NCBI RefSeq assembly: GCF_014596445.1
Contig: NZ_MECL01000111.1
Coordinates: 18,234-82,233 of the forward strand
From: Streptomyces sp. CBMA29
Lineage (GTDB): Bacteria > Actinomycetota > Actinomycetes > Streptomycetales > Streptomycetaceae
Direction: 5' to 3'
DNA: 64,000 nucleotides
Part shown: piece after piece, positions 7,378-17,700 of the stretch
Layout of the letters: each line of letters starts with the position of its first letter
Position numbering within the stretch: the stretch's first letter is position 1
The notes under the pieces: model-generated
The model's database searches: none
Told to the model about the DNA's origin: nothing
Seen by the model: the letters and a program-made list of their open reading frames with translations, nothing else
Translations under genes and position numbers: made by a program

Positions 7378-9957
7378 TCAGCTCGTGGTGGCCGCCGCCG
7401 CGTCCGCGGCCTGGGCGCGCAGTGAACGCTCCACGCTGGAGCGGGACTCCACGACCAGCCGGCGCAGGGCGGGGGCCGGGTCGGCCGACGCCAGCCAGGC
7501 GTCGGTGGCGTCCAGGGTGGCCTGCGAGACCTGGAGGGCCGGGTAGAGGCCCACCACGATCTGCTGCGCCATCTCGTGGCTGCGCGAGTCCCAGACGTCC
7601 TTCACCGTCGCGAAGTACCGCTCGGTGTACGGGGTCAGCAGCTCGCGCTGGTCGGTCTGCACGAAGCCGCCGATCACCGCCTCCTGCACGGCGTTCGGCA
7701 GCTTGTCGTCCTCCACGACCGACGCCCAGACCGCCGCCTTGACGTCGGCGCTCGGCCGCGCCGCCCGTACCGCCGCCGCGTGCTGCTCGCCCGCCGAGGT
7801 CGGGTCGAGCGCCAGCTCCGCGTCGATCGCCTTCTCGTCCGCGCGGCCGGTCGCCGCGAGCCGGCACAGCAGCGCCCAGCGCAGATCCGTGTCGACGGCC
7901 AGCCCCTCGTACGTCACTGTGCCGTCCAACAGTCCGGCCAGGACGTCCAGTTGGGCGTCGGTACGGGCCGCGAGGGTGAACGCGCGTGCCCAGGCGAGCT
8001 GGTGGTCGCTGCCCGGCGCCGCCGTCCGCAGGTGCTCCAGCGCCGCCTCGGTCCACCGGGCCAGGCCGGTGTCGCGCCACACCGGGTCGGCGTACAGGTC
8101 GAGCGCCAGCTTCACCTGGCGGTGCAGCGACTGCACCACACCGATGTCGGTCTCCTTGCCGATGCCGTGCAGCACCAGCTCCAGGTAGTCACGGGCGGCC
8201 AGTTCGCCGTCCCGCGTCATGTCCCAGGCCGCCGCCCACACCAGCGCGCGCGGCAGCGATTCCGTGAAGTCCCCGACGTGGTCGCGGACCACGGCCAGCG
8301 ACTGCTCGTCCAGCCGTACCTTCGCGTATGACAGGTCGTCGTCGTTGAGCAGGATGACGGCCGGGCGCGGCGTCCCCGCGGGGAACGGCACCTGCGTCGA
8401 CTCGCCCTCGATGTCGAGTTCGACGCGCTGGGTCCTTACCAGCTTGCCGTCCACCAGGTCGTACGCGCCGACCGCGATCCGGTGCGGGCGCAGCAGGGCC
8501 TCGCCCTTCGCGCCGGCGGGCAGCGCCGGGGCCTCCTGCCGTACCGCGAGCGAGGTGACCGTGCCGTCCTCGGCCACCGTCACCTCCGGCCGCAGCACAT
8601 TGATGCCCGCCGTCTCCAGCCACGCCTTCGACCAGGTCTTCAGGTCGCGCCCGGAGGTCTCCTCCAGCGCGCCCAGCAGATCCGCCAGCCGCGTGTTGCC
8701 CCACGCGTGCCGCTTGAAGTACGCCTGCACGCCCGCGAAGAACTCGTCCTCGCCCACGTACGCGACGAGCTGCTTCAGCACCGAGGCGCCCTTGGCGTAC
8801 GTGATGCCGTCGAAGTTGACCAGCACGTCGTCCAGGTCGTTGATCTCCGCCATGATCGGGTGCGTGGACGGCAGTTGGTCCTGCCGGTACGCCCACGTCT
8901 TCATCGAGTTGGCGAAACTCGTCCACGAGTGCGGCCACTTCGAGCCCGGTGCGTACGCCTGGCAGGCGATCGAGGTGTACGTGGCGAACGACTCGTTCAG
9001 CCACAGGTCGTTCCACCACTCCATGGTGACCAGGTCGCCGAACCACATGTGCGCCAGTTCGTGCAGGATCGTCTCGGCCCGCGTCTCGTACGCGGCGTCC
9101 GTGACCTTCGACCGGAACACGTACTGGTCGCGGATCGTCACCGCGCCCGCGTTCTCCATCGCGCCCGCGTTGAACTCCGGCACGAAGAGCTGGTCGTACT
9201 TCGGGAAGGGGTACGCGTACGCGAACTTCTCCTCGAACCAGTCGAAGCCCTGCCGGGTGACCTCGAAGATCGCCTCGGCGTCCAGGTACTCCGCCAGCGA
9301 GGGACGGCAGTAGACGCCCAGCGGCACGCTGCGGCCGTTCCCCTCCCAACTGCTGTGCACCGACGCGTACGGGCCGACGATCAGGGCCGTGATGTACGAC
9401 GAGATGCGCGGGGTCGGCGCGAACACCCACACGCCGTCCGCCGGGGGCTCGGGGGTCGGGGAGTTCGAGATCACCGTCCAGCCGGCCGGGGCCTGGACCG
9501 TGAAGGCGAAGCTCGCCTTCAGATCCGGCTGCTCGAAGCTGGCGAAAACGCGGCGGGCGTCCGGTACTTCGAACTGCGTGTACAAATATGCTTGCTTGTC
9601 GACCGGGTCGACGAACCGGTGCAGGCCCTCGCCGGTGTTGGTGTACGCGCAGTCCGCGACGACCCGCAGCTCGTTCTCGCCGGAGCGCAGGCCAGGCAGC
9701 GCGATCCGCGAGTCCTTGAACGAGGCTGCCGCGTCCAGGGGCTCGCCGTTGAGCACCACCTCGTGCACGAGGGGCGCGACCAGGTCGATGAACGTTTCCG
9801 CCCCCGCCTCGGCGGCCTCGAACCGTACGGTGGTCACCGACCGGAAGGTGCCGCCCTCCTGGGCGCCGCGCAGGTCCAGCTCGATGTCATAAGCGTCCAC
9901 GGTGAGCAGGCGCGCACGCTCCTGCGCCTCCTCACGCGTGAGGTTCGTACCAGGCAC
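7378..9957 (-). CDS. pepN: Aminopeptidase N (M1 zinc metallopeptidase), copy 1
   Basis: A cytoplasmic exopeptidase that removes N-terminal residues from peptides, including products of the Clp proteases. The 859-residue protein has the GAMEN exopeptidase motif and HELAHMWFGDLV, with zinc ligands His299 and His303, catalytic Glu300 and third ligand Glu322 in LWLNESF, which is the M1 spacing HExxH-x18-E. An N-terminal beta domain precedes and an ERAP1-like helical domain follows. The GTG at 9957 (MPGTNLTREEAQERA) is chosen for its AAGGAG site and because the second copy begins the same way. The upstream open frame runs into repeat copy A. A second M1 gene lies at 20492-23077. Confidence 0.95.
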   Translation of the reverse strand: MPGTNLTREEAQERARLLTVDAYDIELDLRGAQEGGTFRSVTTVRFEAAEAGAETFIDLVAPLVHEVVLNGEPLDAAASFKDSRIALPGLRSGENELRVVADCAYTNTGEGLHRFVDPVDKQAYLYTQFEVPDARRVFASFEQPDLKASFAFTVQAPAGWTVISNSPTPEPPADGVWVFAPTPRISSYITALIVGPYASVHSSWEGNGRSVPLGVYCRPSLAEYLDAEAIFEVTRQGFDWFEEKFAYAYPFPKYDQLFVPEFNAGAMENAGAVTIRDQYVFRSKVTDAAYETRAETILHELAHMWFGDLVTMEWWNDLWLNESFATYTSIACQAYAPGSKWPHSWTSFANSMKTWAYRQDQLPSTHPIMAEINDLDDVLVNFDGITYAKGASVLKQLVAYVGEDEFFAGVQAYFKRHAWGNTRLADLLGALEETSGRDLKTWSKAWLETAGINVLRPEVTVAEDGTVTSLAVRQEAPALPAGAKGEALLRPHRIAVGAYDLVDGKLVRTQRVELDIEGESTQVPFPAGTPRPAVILLNDDDLSYAKVRLDEQSLAVVRDHVGDFTESLPRALVWAAAWDMTRDGELAARDYLELVLHGIGKETDIGVVQSLHRQVKLALDLYADPVWRDTGLARWTEAALEHLRTAAPGSDHQLAWARAFTLAARTDAQLDVLAGLLDGTVTYEGLAVDTDLRWALLCRLAATGRADEKAIDAELALDPTSAGEQHAAAVRAARPSADVKAAVWASVVEDDKLPNAVQEAVIGGFVQTDQRELLTPYTERYFATVKDVWDSRSHEMAQQIVVGLYPALQVSQATLDATDAWLASADPAPALRRLVVESRSSVERSLRAQAADAAAATTS

Positions 9958-10035
9958 GGTGGCCCACTCCTTCTCGTCAGATGAGACGCCCATCCTCGCA
10001 CGGGCGCGATTCCGTCCTACGGTTCGCCGTTCTGG

Positions 10036-10262
10036 GCCTGTCTTTTCCCGCCCGCCCACCCGTGCGGGTGCTTTCTCCGTCTGCGGGTGCCGCCTGTGCC
10101 TGGTCGGTGCCGGGCCGGGGTACCTCCTCGAAATCCGTAACACCTGGCCCCTCGTATCCGGTGACGTTCCTGTCAACGTATTTCTGCGGGGGCACCCCGC
10201 CCCGTCCCCTCCTCGCCCGTCGGCGTCCGCCTGTCCGGTGGGGGTGGCCGGGAGGGGGGCGG
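10036..10262 (+). repeat. Intergenic repeat element, copy A (forward)
   Basis: One of four near-identical elements (A-D). In forward orientation it opens with TGTCTTTTCCCGCCCGCCC. It continues through a CACCC-GTGC-GGGTG hairpin, the invariant stretches CTCGAAATCCGTA and GTCAACGTATTTCTGCGG, and a GCGGGG-GCA-CCCCGC hairpin, and ends in a G-rich tail with GTCGGCGTCCGCC. Copy A lies between the start of pepN copy 1 and the stop codon of the 92-residue gene, where it ends within 2 bp of that stop. Open frames across it are spurious. It accounts for most of the 306-bp gap 9958-10263. Confidence 0.85.
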
Positions 10263-10263
10263 G

Positions 10264-10542
10264 CTACTGGACGGTCGTGTCGGCTACGAGTTCGGCGAGC
10301 TCGAAGCGGTACTCGAATTGCTTCATGTAGCCCTCGACGCGGAGAACGTACGTCCGGTCGGAGCACTTGAACACCTGCCTGCGCCGGGGTTTGCGCACGT
10401 CGCGGTCGAAGGTGTTCACCAGGTTGAGGAAGACGACCGGCGCCTCCTCGTGGCTGGCCTCGAACTCAGTGAGGGCGTCCACCCGATAGGGCCCGTGAGG
10501 CGAACCGCCGACCGGGCTTATCAGGACCATCCATCGGGCCAC
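10264..10542 (-). CDS. Conserved-looking small protein, unknown function
   Basis: The 92-residue protein starts at GTG 10542 behind a good GAGGAG site. It is soluble, with mixed alpha/beta character and many charged and aromatic residues: GGSPHGPYRVDALTEFEAS, VFLNLVNTFDRDVRKPRRR, FKCSDRTYVLRVEGYMKQFE. Its composition differs from the surrounding GC-driven reading frames, which supports a real gene. It is enclosed by inverted repeat copies A and B. I recognise no family; cargo of a mobile element and a host gene that attracted flanking repeats are both possible. Confidence 0.7.
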   Translation of the reverse strand: MARWMVLISPVGGSPHGPYRVDALTEFEASHEEAPVVFLNLVNTFDRDVRKPRRRQVFKCSDRTYVLRVEGYMKQFEYRFELAELVADTTVQ

Positions 10543-10734
10543 GCCAGCTCCTCGCCCATCGCATGAGAGTGATCAACACCCCCCATTCCACCCGACCCGG
10601 CCAACGACCACCAACATCCCCATCCCCTGCGCCCCAGCAGCCCACCAGCAGCGCAGCCCCCCACAACCGTGCACCCCCCGACCTGCCCCAACCCCACCCG
10701 CCCCCCACCATCCGCCATGCACCCGCCGCCGTAC

Positions 10735-11016
10735 CCAAACCCACCCACCCCCCACCGGACCGTCGGACGCCGCCGTACCCGAGCCCCACCCACCCCCCTC
10801 CCCGGCAACCCCTACCGGCAGGCGGACGCCGATGGACCCGGAGGGGACGGGGCGGGGTGCCCCCGCAGAAATACGTTGACAAGAAGGTCACCGGATACGC
10901 GGGGCCAGGTGATACGGATTTCGAGGAGGTACCCCGGGCCGGGACCGACCAGGCACAAGCGGCACCCGCAGACGAGCAAAACACCCGCACGGGTGGGCGG
11001 GCGGGAAAAGACAAAC
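10735..11016 (-). repeat. Intergenic repeat element, copy B (reverse)
   Basis: The reverse complement of copy A, with head outward at about 11016 (TTGTCTTTTCCCGCCCGCCC on the minus strand) and core to 10842. Its degenerate C/A-rich tail contains two or three loosely repeated ~50-60-bp units (GCCGCCGTACCC at about 10710 and 10770). A and B face each other around the 92-residue gene. The remaining gap, 10543-10734 and 11017-11149, shows no gene; its strand bias (CCCACC runs) looks like further decayed tail units. Confidence 0.85.
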
Positions 11017-11149
11017 CCACGGCGGCAGCCGTCACGCCGGGGCGGGGGTTGTCCCCACCATGGGGAGGCCGGGGGACGTCATGGTTCGGGGGAGCGCGGC
11101 TCCGTAGCGTCGGGAGGGTCGGGAAACGGGCTGAGCTGAGGGGAAAGAG

Positions 11150-11986
11150 ATGGCGTCGCGGCGCGAGCGGAAGCGGGCACAGAAGGCGGCGGACGCCGAA
11201 ACGACGGGCGCGCCGGCCGCGGCGTACGCGGTGGAGCTGAGAGGCGTGCGGCGGACGTACGGGCGGGGAGACGCGGCGGTGCACGCGCTGCGCGGCATCG
11301 ATCTGGGGCTGCCCCGCGGCAGCTTCACGGCGGTGATGGGCCCCTCGGGGTCGGGGAAGAGCACGTTCCTACAGTGCGCGGCCGGACTGGACCGGCCGAG
11401 CGCCGGGCACGTGCTGCTGGGCGGGGTGGAGATCACCGCGCTGAGCGAGAAGCGGCTGACGGAGCTGCGGCGCAGCCGCATCGGGTTCGTGTTCCAGTCG
11501 TTCAATCTGCTGCCGTCGCTGACCGTGCAGCAGAACGTCCAGCTTCCGCGGCGCCTGGCGGGCGAGCGCCCCGACCGGCGCCGGGTGGCGGAACTGCTGG
11601 CCCAGGTGGGCCTGGAAGGCCACGGAAGGCGCCGCCCCGGCCAGCTCTCCGGCGGGCAGCAGCAGCGCGTGGCCATCGCGCGGGCGCTGGTCACGGAGCC
11701 GGACGTGATCTTCGCGGACGAGCCGACGGGGGCGCTGGACACGGGTACGGCCCGCGAGGTGCTGGGGCTGCTGCGGGACGCGGTGAACGGGCTCGGCGCG
11801 ACGGTGGTGATGGTGACGCACGACCCGGTGGCGGCGTCGTACGCGGACCGCGTGCTGTTCCTGGCGGACGGCTCCTTCGCGGACGAGCTGCGGCACCCCG
11901 AGCCGACGGCGGTCGCGGACCGGATGGTGGCGCTGACCCAGCGCGAGGCCGGGCGCGGCGCGGGACGGGTGGGGGCGGCGGCATGA
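11150..11986 (+). CDS. ABC transporter ATP-binding protein (MacB/LolD type)
   Basis: The 278-residue nucleotide-binding subunit has Walker A GPSGSGKST, Q-loop VFQSFNLLPSLT, signature LSGGQQQRVAIARAL, Walker B VIFADEPTGALD and H-loop VMVTHDP. FNLLPSLTVQQNV and DEPTGALD are typical of MacB/LolD/FtsE-like ATPases that power mechanotransmission or peptide/antibiotic efflux. A basic N-terminus (RRERKRAQKA) precedes the domain. The start has a GAGGGGAAAG site. Its stop codon overlaps the start of the permease gene (ATGA), so the two are translationally coupled. Confidence 0.93.
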   Translation: MASRRERKRAQKAADAETTGAPAAAYAVELRGVRRTYGRGDAAVHALRGIDLGLPRGSFTAVMGPSGSGKSTFLQCAAGLDRPSAGHVLLGGVEITALSEKRLTELRRSRIGFVFQSFNLLPSLTVQQNVQLPRRLAGERPDRRRVAELLAQVGLEGHGRRRPGQLSGGQQQRVAIARALVTEPDVIFADEPTGALDTGTAREVLGLLRDAVNGLGATVVMVTHDPVAASYADRVLFLADGSFADELRHPEPTAVADRMVALTQREAGRGAGRVGAAA

Positions 11987-14589
11987 ACGGCCTGGCCCGC
12001 GCCTCCGTGCGCTTCAGGCCCGCGTCCTTCGTGGGCACCTTCGTCGCGCTGCTGTTCGCGTCCGCCGTCATCACGGCGTGCGGCAGCATGCTCCAGACCG
12101 GGATCACGGCGCATGTGAAGCCGGTGCGGTACGCGGCCACGCCCGTCGTGGTGGCGGCCGACCCGTCGGCGCGGATCACCACGGGGCACGGCGACGACGC
12201 CGACAGCGACGCGGCGTCGCTGCCGGACCAGCCCCGCGTGGACACGGCGCTCGCCGACCGCATCGCCCGCGCGCCGGGCGTGTCGGCGGCCGTGCCCGAC
12301 ACGGCCTTCCCGGTGCAGTCGAAGACGCTCCCGCCGCTGACCGGCCGCGACTGGTCGGCCCACGCGATCGACGCGAGCACGGTGGTGCGGGGCAGCGCGC
12401 CCGGTAGGGGTGAGGTCGCCCTGTCGGCGGCCACCGCACGGGCGGCGCACGTCGGCGTCGGCGACACCCTCACGCTGACCGCCCCGACGGGCGCGGCCAC
12501 GTACAAGGTCTCGGGCCTGACCGACACGAAGGACGGGACCAAGGCCAGCGCCAGGGCAAGTGTCACAGCCGGCGCCGGCGCCTCGGCCTACTTCGCCGAC
12601 CCCGTCGCCGACCGCCTGTCCGGACACCCGGGCCGCACCGACGCCATCGCCGTACTGCCCAAGAGCGGTGTGGACACGGACGAGCTGGCCCGGCAGGTGA
12701 CGGCCGCGCTCAAGGGCGCCTCCGGCGGAAAGGACGCCCCCGGCGGAAAGGGCGCCCCCGGCGACACGGCGAAGGTGCGTACCGGCGACGGCCGCGGTCT
12801 CGCCGAGCACCCGGAGCTGGCCGAGGGCAAGGAGATGCTGACGGCGATCGGCGCCTCGTTCGGCGGGATCGCCACGGCGACGGCCGTGTTCGTGGTGATG
12901 GGCACCGTCGCGCTGGCGATCGGCCAGCGCGGCCGGGAGATCGCGCTGCTGCGCGCCGTCGGCGCGACCCCGCGGCAGATCCGCCGCACCGTGGCGACCG
13001 AGGCGATGCTGGTGGCGCCGATCGCGGGCGCCGCGGGCATCCTGCCCGGCGTCGCGCTGGCCCGCTGGTGGGTGAGGCAGCTCGTCCACCGCGACGCCGT
13101 CCCGGCCGGGGTGACGCTCAGCACCGGCTGGATCCCGATGGTGAGCGCGGTCGGCGCGGGCCTGCTCGCGGCACTGGCCGCCGGATACCTGGCCGCCCGC
13201 CGCCCGTCGAAGGCGCGGCCGAGCCAGGCGCTCGGCGAGGCCGCGGTGGAGCGCCGCAGGCCCGGCGTCATCAGGACCGTGCTCGGCGCCGCGGCCGTCG
13301 CGGGCGGCTGCGTCCTGGCCGCCGTCGCCGCGCACACCACGGGCGAGGACGCCGCGAACGTCGCCCTCGGCATCGTCTTCTGCTTCATGGTCGGCGTGGC
13401 CTTCCTCGGGCCCGTCGTGGCCTGGGCCGCCGCCGCCCTCCTCGGCCTGCCGCTGCGCGCGGGCGGCGCCGCCTCGCAGCTCGCCGCCGCCAACAGCCGG
13501 GCCAACGCCCGCAGGCTGGCCTCCGCGATCACCCCGATCGTGCTGGTCACCGCCTTCTGCGGCACGCTCCTGTGCATGCAGGGCTCGCTCAGGCACGAGG
13601 CGGCCCGCCAGATCAAGGACGGCGTCGTCGCCGACCAGGTGCTCGGCTCGTCCGGCGCCGGAGTGGCCGCCGACACCGCGCGGCGCGCCGCGAAGGTGCC
13701 CGGCGTGGACGGCACGGTCGGCGTCCTGCGCACCGGCGCGCTCTACCGGGCGTCCGGCTCGCTCAACTCCGCGTCCCTGCTGGGCGTTTCAGGCGATCCG
13801 GGCAAGCTGCCCGACGTCCTCCAACTGGGCCTCAAGACCGGTTCGTTGAGCGCGCTGACCGGTGACGGCCGGACCGTGGCCGTGGATTCGCTGCTCGCCG
13901 GTACGGCGAAGGTGAAGGTCGGCGACCGGATCCCGCTGTGGCTCGGCGACGGCACCCAGGTGCGGCCCACGGTCGTGGCGACGTACGAACGCGGCCTGGG
14001 CATCGGCCAGTTGCTGATGCCGCGCGCGGCCGTCGCCGACCACGCGCGGACGGCGTACGACACGCAGGTGCTGGTGCACGACGCGCCCGGCGCGGACCGT
14101 ACGGCCGTCGAGCGGGACCTGTCGCGGCTGGGCGTCGCCGGGCTCACGGTCACCGACCGTGCCGGGTACCGCCAGCAGGCAGACAAGGAGCTGGAGTTGA
14201 ACGCCTGGGCCAACAGCGTCATGGCCGCCGTCCTCGGCGGATTCGCCGCGGTCGCCGCCGCGAACACGCTGGTGATGACGGTGCTCGACCGGCGCCGCGA
14301 GGTCGCGCTGCTGCGGCTGGCGGGCACCACACGCCGCCAGGTGCTCGGCATGGTCCGCCTGGAGGCGCTGCTGGTCGCCGCGGCCGGGCTGCTGATCGGC
14401 GGCGCCATCGCGTGGATCACCCTCGTCCCGATCGCCCGCGGTCTGACCGGCGCGAGCCCGTACATCCCGCCGGGCACGGCTCTCGGCCTCGCGGGCGCCG
14501 CGACGGTCCTCGGCCTGCTGTCCACCGCCCTTCCGGCCCGCGCGCTGCTGCGCGCCAACCCGGCGGCGGCGGGCGCGGCCCGCGAATAG
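11983..14589 (+). CDS. ABC transporter permease with two FtsX domains
   Basis: An 868-residue permease starting at the ATG that overlaps the ATPase stop. The first membrane helix is followed by an extracytoplasmic region (about residues 45-280) and then an FtsX domain containing GREIALLRAVGATPRQIRR (about residue 320). A second set of helices and extracytoplasmic domain follow, then a second FtsX unit with RREVALLRLAGTTRRQVLG near the C-terminus. This duplicated layout is common for Streptomyces drug or peptide exporters that work with one MacB-type ATPase. A Gly/Lys-rich linker with repeated GGK units occurs near residue 250. The substrate is unknown. Confidence 0.93.
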   Translation: MNGLARASVRFRPASFVGTFVALLFASAVITACGSMLQTGITAHVKPVRYAATPVVVAADPSARITTGHGDDADSDAASLPDQPRVDTALADRIARAPGVSAAVPDTAFPVQSKTLPPLTGRDWSAHAIDASTVVRGSAPGRGEVALSAATARAAHVGVGDTLTLTAPTGAATYKVSGLTDTKDGTKASARASVTAGAGASAYFADPVADRLSGHPGRTDAIAVLPKSGVDTDELARQVTAALKGASGGKDAPGGKGAPGDTAKVRTGDGRGLAEHPELAEGKEMLTAIGASFGGIATATAVFVVMGTVALAIGQRGREIALLRAVGATPRQIRRTVATEAMLVAPIAGAAGILPGVALARWWVRQLVHRDAVPAGVTLSTGWIPMVSAVGAGLLAALAAGYLAARRPSKARPSQALGEAAVERRRPGVIRTVLGAAAVAGGCVLAAVAAHTTGEDAANVALGIVFCFMVGVAFLGPVVAWAAAALLGLPLRAGGAASQLAAANSRANARRLASAITPIVLVTAFCGTLLCMQGSLRHEAARQIKDGVVADQVLGSSGAGVAADTARRAAKVPGVDGTVGVLRTGALYRASGSLNSASLLGVSGDPGKLPDVLQLGLKTGSLSALTGDGRTVAVDSLLAGTAKVKVGDRIPLWLGDGTQVRPTVVATYERGLGIGQLLMPRAAVADHARTAYDTQVLVHDAPGADRTAVERDLSRLGVAGLTVTDRAGYRQQADKELELNAWANSVMAAVLGGFAAVAAANTLVMTVLDRRREVALLRLAGTTRRQVLGMVRLEALLVAAAGLLIGGAIAWITLVPIARGLTGASPYIPPGTALGLAGAATVLGLLSTALPARALLRANPAAAGAARE

Positions 14590-14630
14590 GCCCTCCGGGC
14601 AGGGGAGTCGAGCCGCACTCCCCGTGCCCC

Positions 14631-14681
14631 GTACGCCGAGTGGGGCGGCCGTCACGAAGACGGCCGCCCCACTCGGCGTAC
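14631..14681. terminator. Strong bidirectional terminator
   Basis: A perfect 23-bp stem (14631-14653 with 14659-14681) has the loop ACGAA. It lies between the convergent permease gene (stop 14589) and the subtilase gene (stop 14736) and can serve both. Confidence 0.9.
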
Positions 14682-14735
14682 GACACACGGGGGGTGCGGA
14701 GCCGAAAGCCCCGCACCCCCCAAAAGACAACTCCG

Positions 14736-17700
14736 TTACGGCGTCGTCTTCGTGATGATCACGCTGCCCTTGCCCGCCACCGAACCGCGCGCGTTGAGCA
14801 GTTGCACCTCACCGAAGAACTTGCGTCCCTCGGGCGCCGCGGCCGAGGCCAGGAGCGAGGCCGAGACCTTGGCGGAGGCGCCGTGCGGCAGGTTGACGGT
14901 GGTGGTGTCGTCCACCGTGACCGTACCGAGGGCGTCGGAGAAGTAGACGTCCTCGTAGTCGTAGGTGGTCGTCCCAGCCGGTACGGCGTACGCGTCCACC
15001 TCGAAGGTGTACGTGCCCGCGGGCGGGTTGGCCAGGCTGACCCGCTCGTCGGAGCCGCCGCTGGCGGATTGCGCGACGAGCACCCCGTCCCGGTAGACGT
15101 ACAGGTCGAGGTCGGCGGCCGTGTCGGACGTCGCGCCGATCGACACGTCGAGCCGGGAGACGCCGGGGCCGAGCGTCAAGGTGGTGGTCTGCGTGTCACC
15201 GTCGGCGATCGTCGGCTTGGCGGTGAACGCCGAGCCGAGCGGGCCGCCCTTGAGCTTGCCCTGGATCGGGGCGAAGCCGTTGGTGACCGTCCAGTCGACC
15301 GGGGTCGGCGTGCCGACCTTGGCCTCGGGAACCGTCTTGACCGCCGGGTCGAAGGCCACGCCGAGCAGCGTCACCGACAGGTTGTACGGGTTGTCGAGCT
15401 GCGGCGAGGTGCGGCGCGCCTCGACCGCGATCTCCCACACGCCCGGCATCGGGTTGGCGTAGGAACGCACGTCCGGGCGGCACTTGTTGTTGGGGTTGTC
15501 GTAGTTCGGGTAGCAGTCGATGGTCTGGGTCGAGTCGAGCGGCACACCGTACGGGTGCATCGTCAGGAACCGGGTCTGGCTGCCGGTCTTGAGCCCGTCC
15601 ATGGCGACCTCCAGCGAGGTCGCGCCCGCCGGGACCGTCACGAAGTACGACCGCGTGGTGTCGCGTTCGATGCTGCCGGAGCGGGTCAGCGTGTACGACG
15701 GGCTCGCGACCGGAGCGGAGACGAGCACGGCGGCCGACATCTGCGAGTCGATGCCGCGGGTCAGCGGGTCGTCGATGTTCAGCAACGCGCTGTGCGCGCC
15801 CGCCGACTTCGGCTTCGCGGTGACCTTCACGGTGACCGGCTTGTTCAGCGGCAGCAGCACCAGCGGGCTGGCCACCTTGAACGTGCCGTCGTTGTGCGCC
15901 CAGGTGAGCGTGTGCAGTTGGGCCCAGACGGGACCGCTGGTACGGGTCACGGTGACGTTGTACGTACGCGACTGCCCGGCCTGGAGGCCGCCTTCACGGT
16001 CGTACACGCCCGTGCCGAAGCCCGGGGTGACGAGGTAGTCCTTCAGCACCGTGTTGACCGGTGCCTTGACCGTGTACGTGTTGGTCTTGCCGCCCTGCCT
16101 GAGCAGGTTCCAGGCCGGACCGACGGCGATGAGACCGGCGCCCTGCTCGATGGTCTGCGTGCCGGGGATCGACTTGGCGGTGCTGGTCAGCGCGGTACGG
16201 AGCTGCGCGGGGCTGACCGTCAGGTGCTTGGCCTTGGCCGCGGACAGCAGCAGCGCGGAGGCTCCGGCGGCCTGCGGGGACGCCATTGAGGTGCCCTGGA
16301 GCATCGCGTAGCCGGGCGGCAGGGTGTAGCCCGCCTCCTTCACCGGCCCGCCCGGCTCCCAGGTCGGGATGGTGTTGATGGACGCGCCGGGCGCGCTGAT
16401 GACCGGGGCGAGGCCGCCGTCCTCACGCGGACCGCGCGAGGAGAAGGGCATCATCGAGTACGGAACGGTCATCTGCGAGCCGTAGTTGGCCGCCCAGGTC
16501 TCCTTGGAGATGGACGCGCCGACGCTGAGCACGTGGTCCGCGAGGCCGGGGTCGCCGATGGTGTTGACGCCGGGGCCGTCGTTGCCCGCGGAGATCACGA
16601 GCTGTATGCCGTAGGTGTCGATCAGCTCCTTGTAGAGCTGGTCGCGGGCGCTGGCACCGTCGTTGAGGGCGCCGAGACCGCCGATGGACATGTTGACCAC
16701 GTCCACGTGCCGGTTGACCACCAGGTCGATCATGCCCTCGGTGAGCGCGATGCTGGTGCAGCCGCCGCTCCAGGTGCAGGCGCGCGAGGAGACGATCTTC
16801 GCGCCGGGCGCCGCGCCGTTCATCTTGCCGCCGAACAGGCTGTTGGCGGAGGTGATGCCCGCCACGTGCGTGCCGTGCTCGGACTCCACGACGCCGATGT
16901 TCACGAAGTCCGCGGTCTTGCCGACCCAGGTCCCGCCGTAGGGGTCCATGGGCACGTTCTTGCGGATCTCGATGGTGAACGGGATCGACTCGGAGATCGG
17001 CGTCGCCGGGTTGTCGGTGCCGAAGTGGCCGATCTGGAAACCGTCCTTGTACGGCTTCATCGCGGTGTCGTCCGTGAAGTCGCCGTTGTCGTTCAGGTCC
17101 ACGCGGACCGTACCGGCGGCCGGGTCGTACAGCACGCCCCACTTGTCGGTGGTGTCGCCGTCGCGGTTCAGGTCGCCGTTCATGTCGCCGCCGATGGTGG
17201 CGGATTCGGCGAACGTGCTGAAGTAGTAGTTCCCCGCGGGCGCCTTCCAGGTGCGTCCCGAGGAGGTGAAGCTCGGGCCGGAGACCGCGGTCACCATCGG
17301 GCGCCAGGTGGCGTCGCCGTCGAGGATCGGGTCGGTCGCGGTGATCCAGTCGACGATCTTGCGCTCACCGGTGCTGGTCTTCTGGAGCGCCGGGTGGCCG
17401 ATGTCCACACCCGAGTCCAGGATGCCGATGGTCACGCCCCGGCCGTCGTACTTCGGGTTGTCCTTGACGAAGTCGACCGCGCCGGTCTCGAACGCCGGCT
17501 GGTACGGGTTCTTGGCCGGGGTGTCCTTGCCGGGACCGGGGTACGTCGTCGCCGACGCCTTCCCGTTCCTGGCCGCCGCCGCGGTGGTGTCCGCCGCCGG
17601 GGTCGGGTCGTCGAGCTTGATCTCCTGCTTGAGGTCGATCGCGATGACCGAGGACAGCTTCTGCGCCGCCGCGATGGCCTGGTCCGCCTTGCCGGTCGGC

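Noticed and set aside
10563..11240. Open frames across repeat copies A-D that share wording such as FPARPPVRV and STYFCGGTPPRP
   Set aside because: The same peptide strings recur only because the DNA repeat recurs; composition is low-complexity, frames differ between copies and no ribosome binding sites accompany them.
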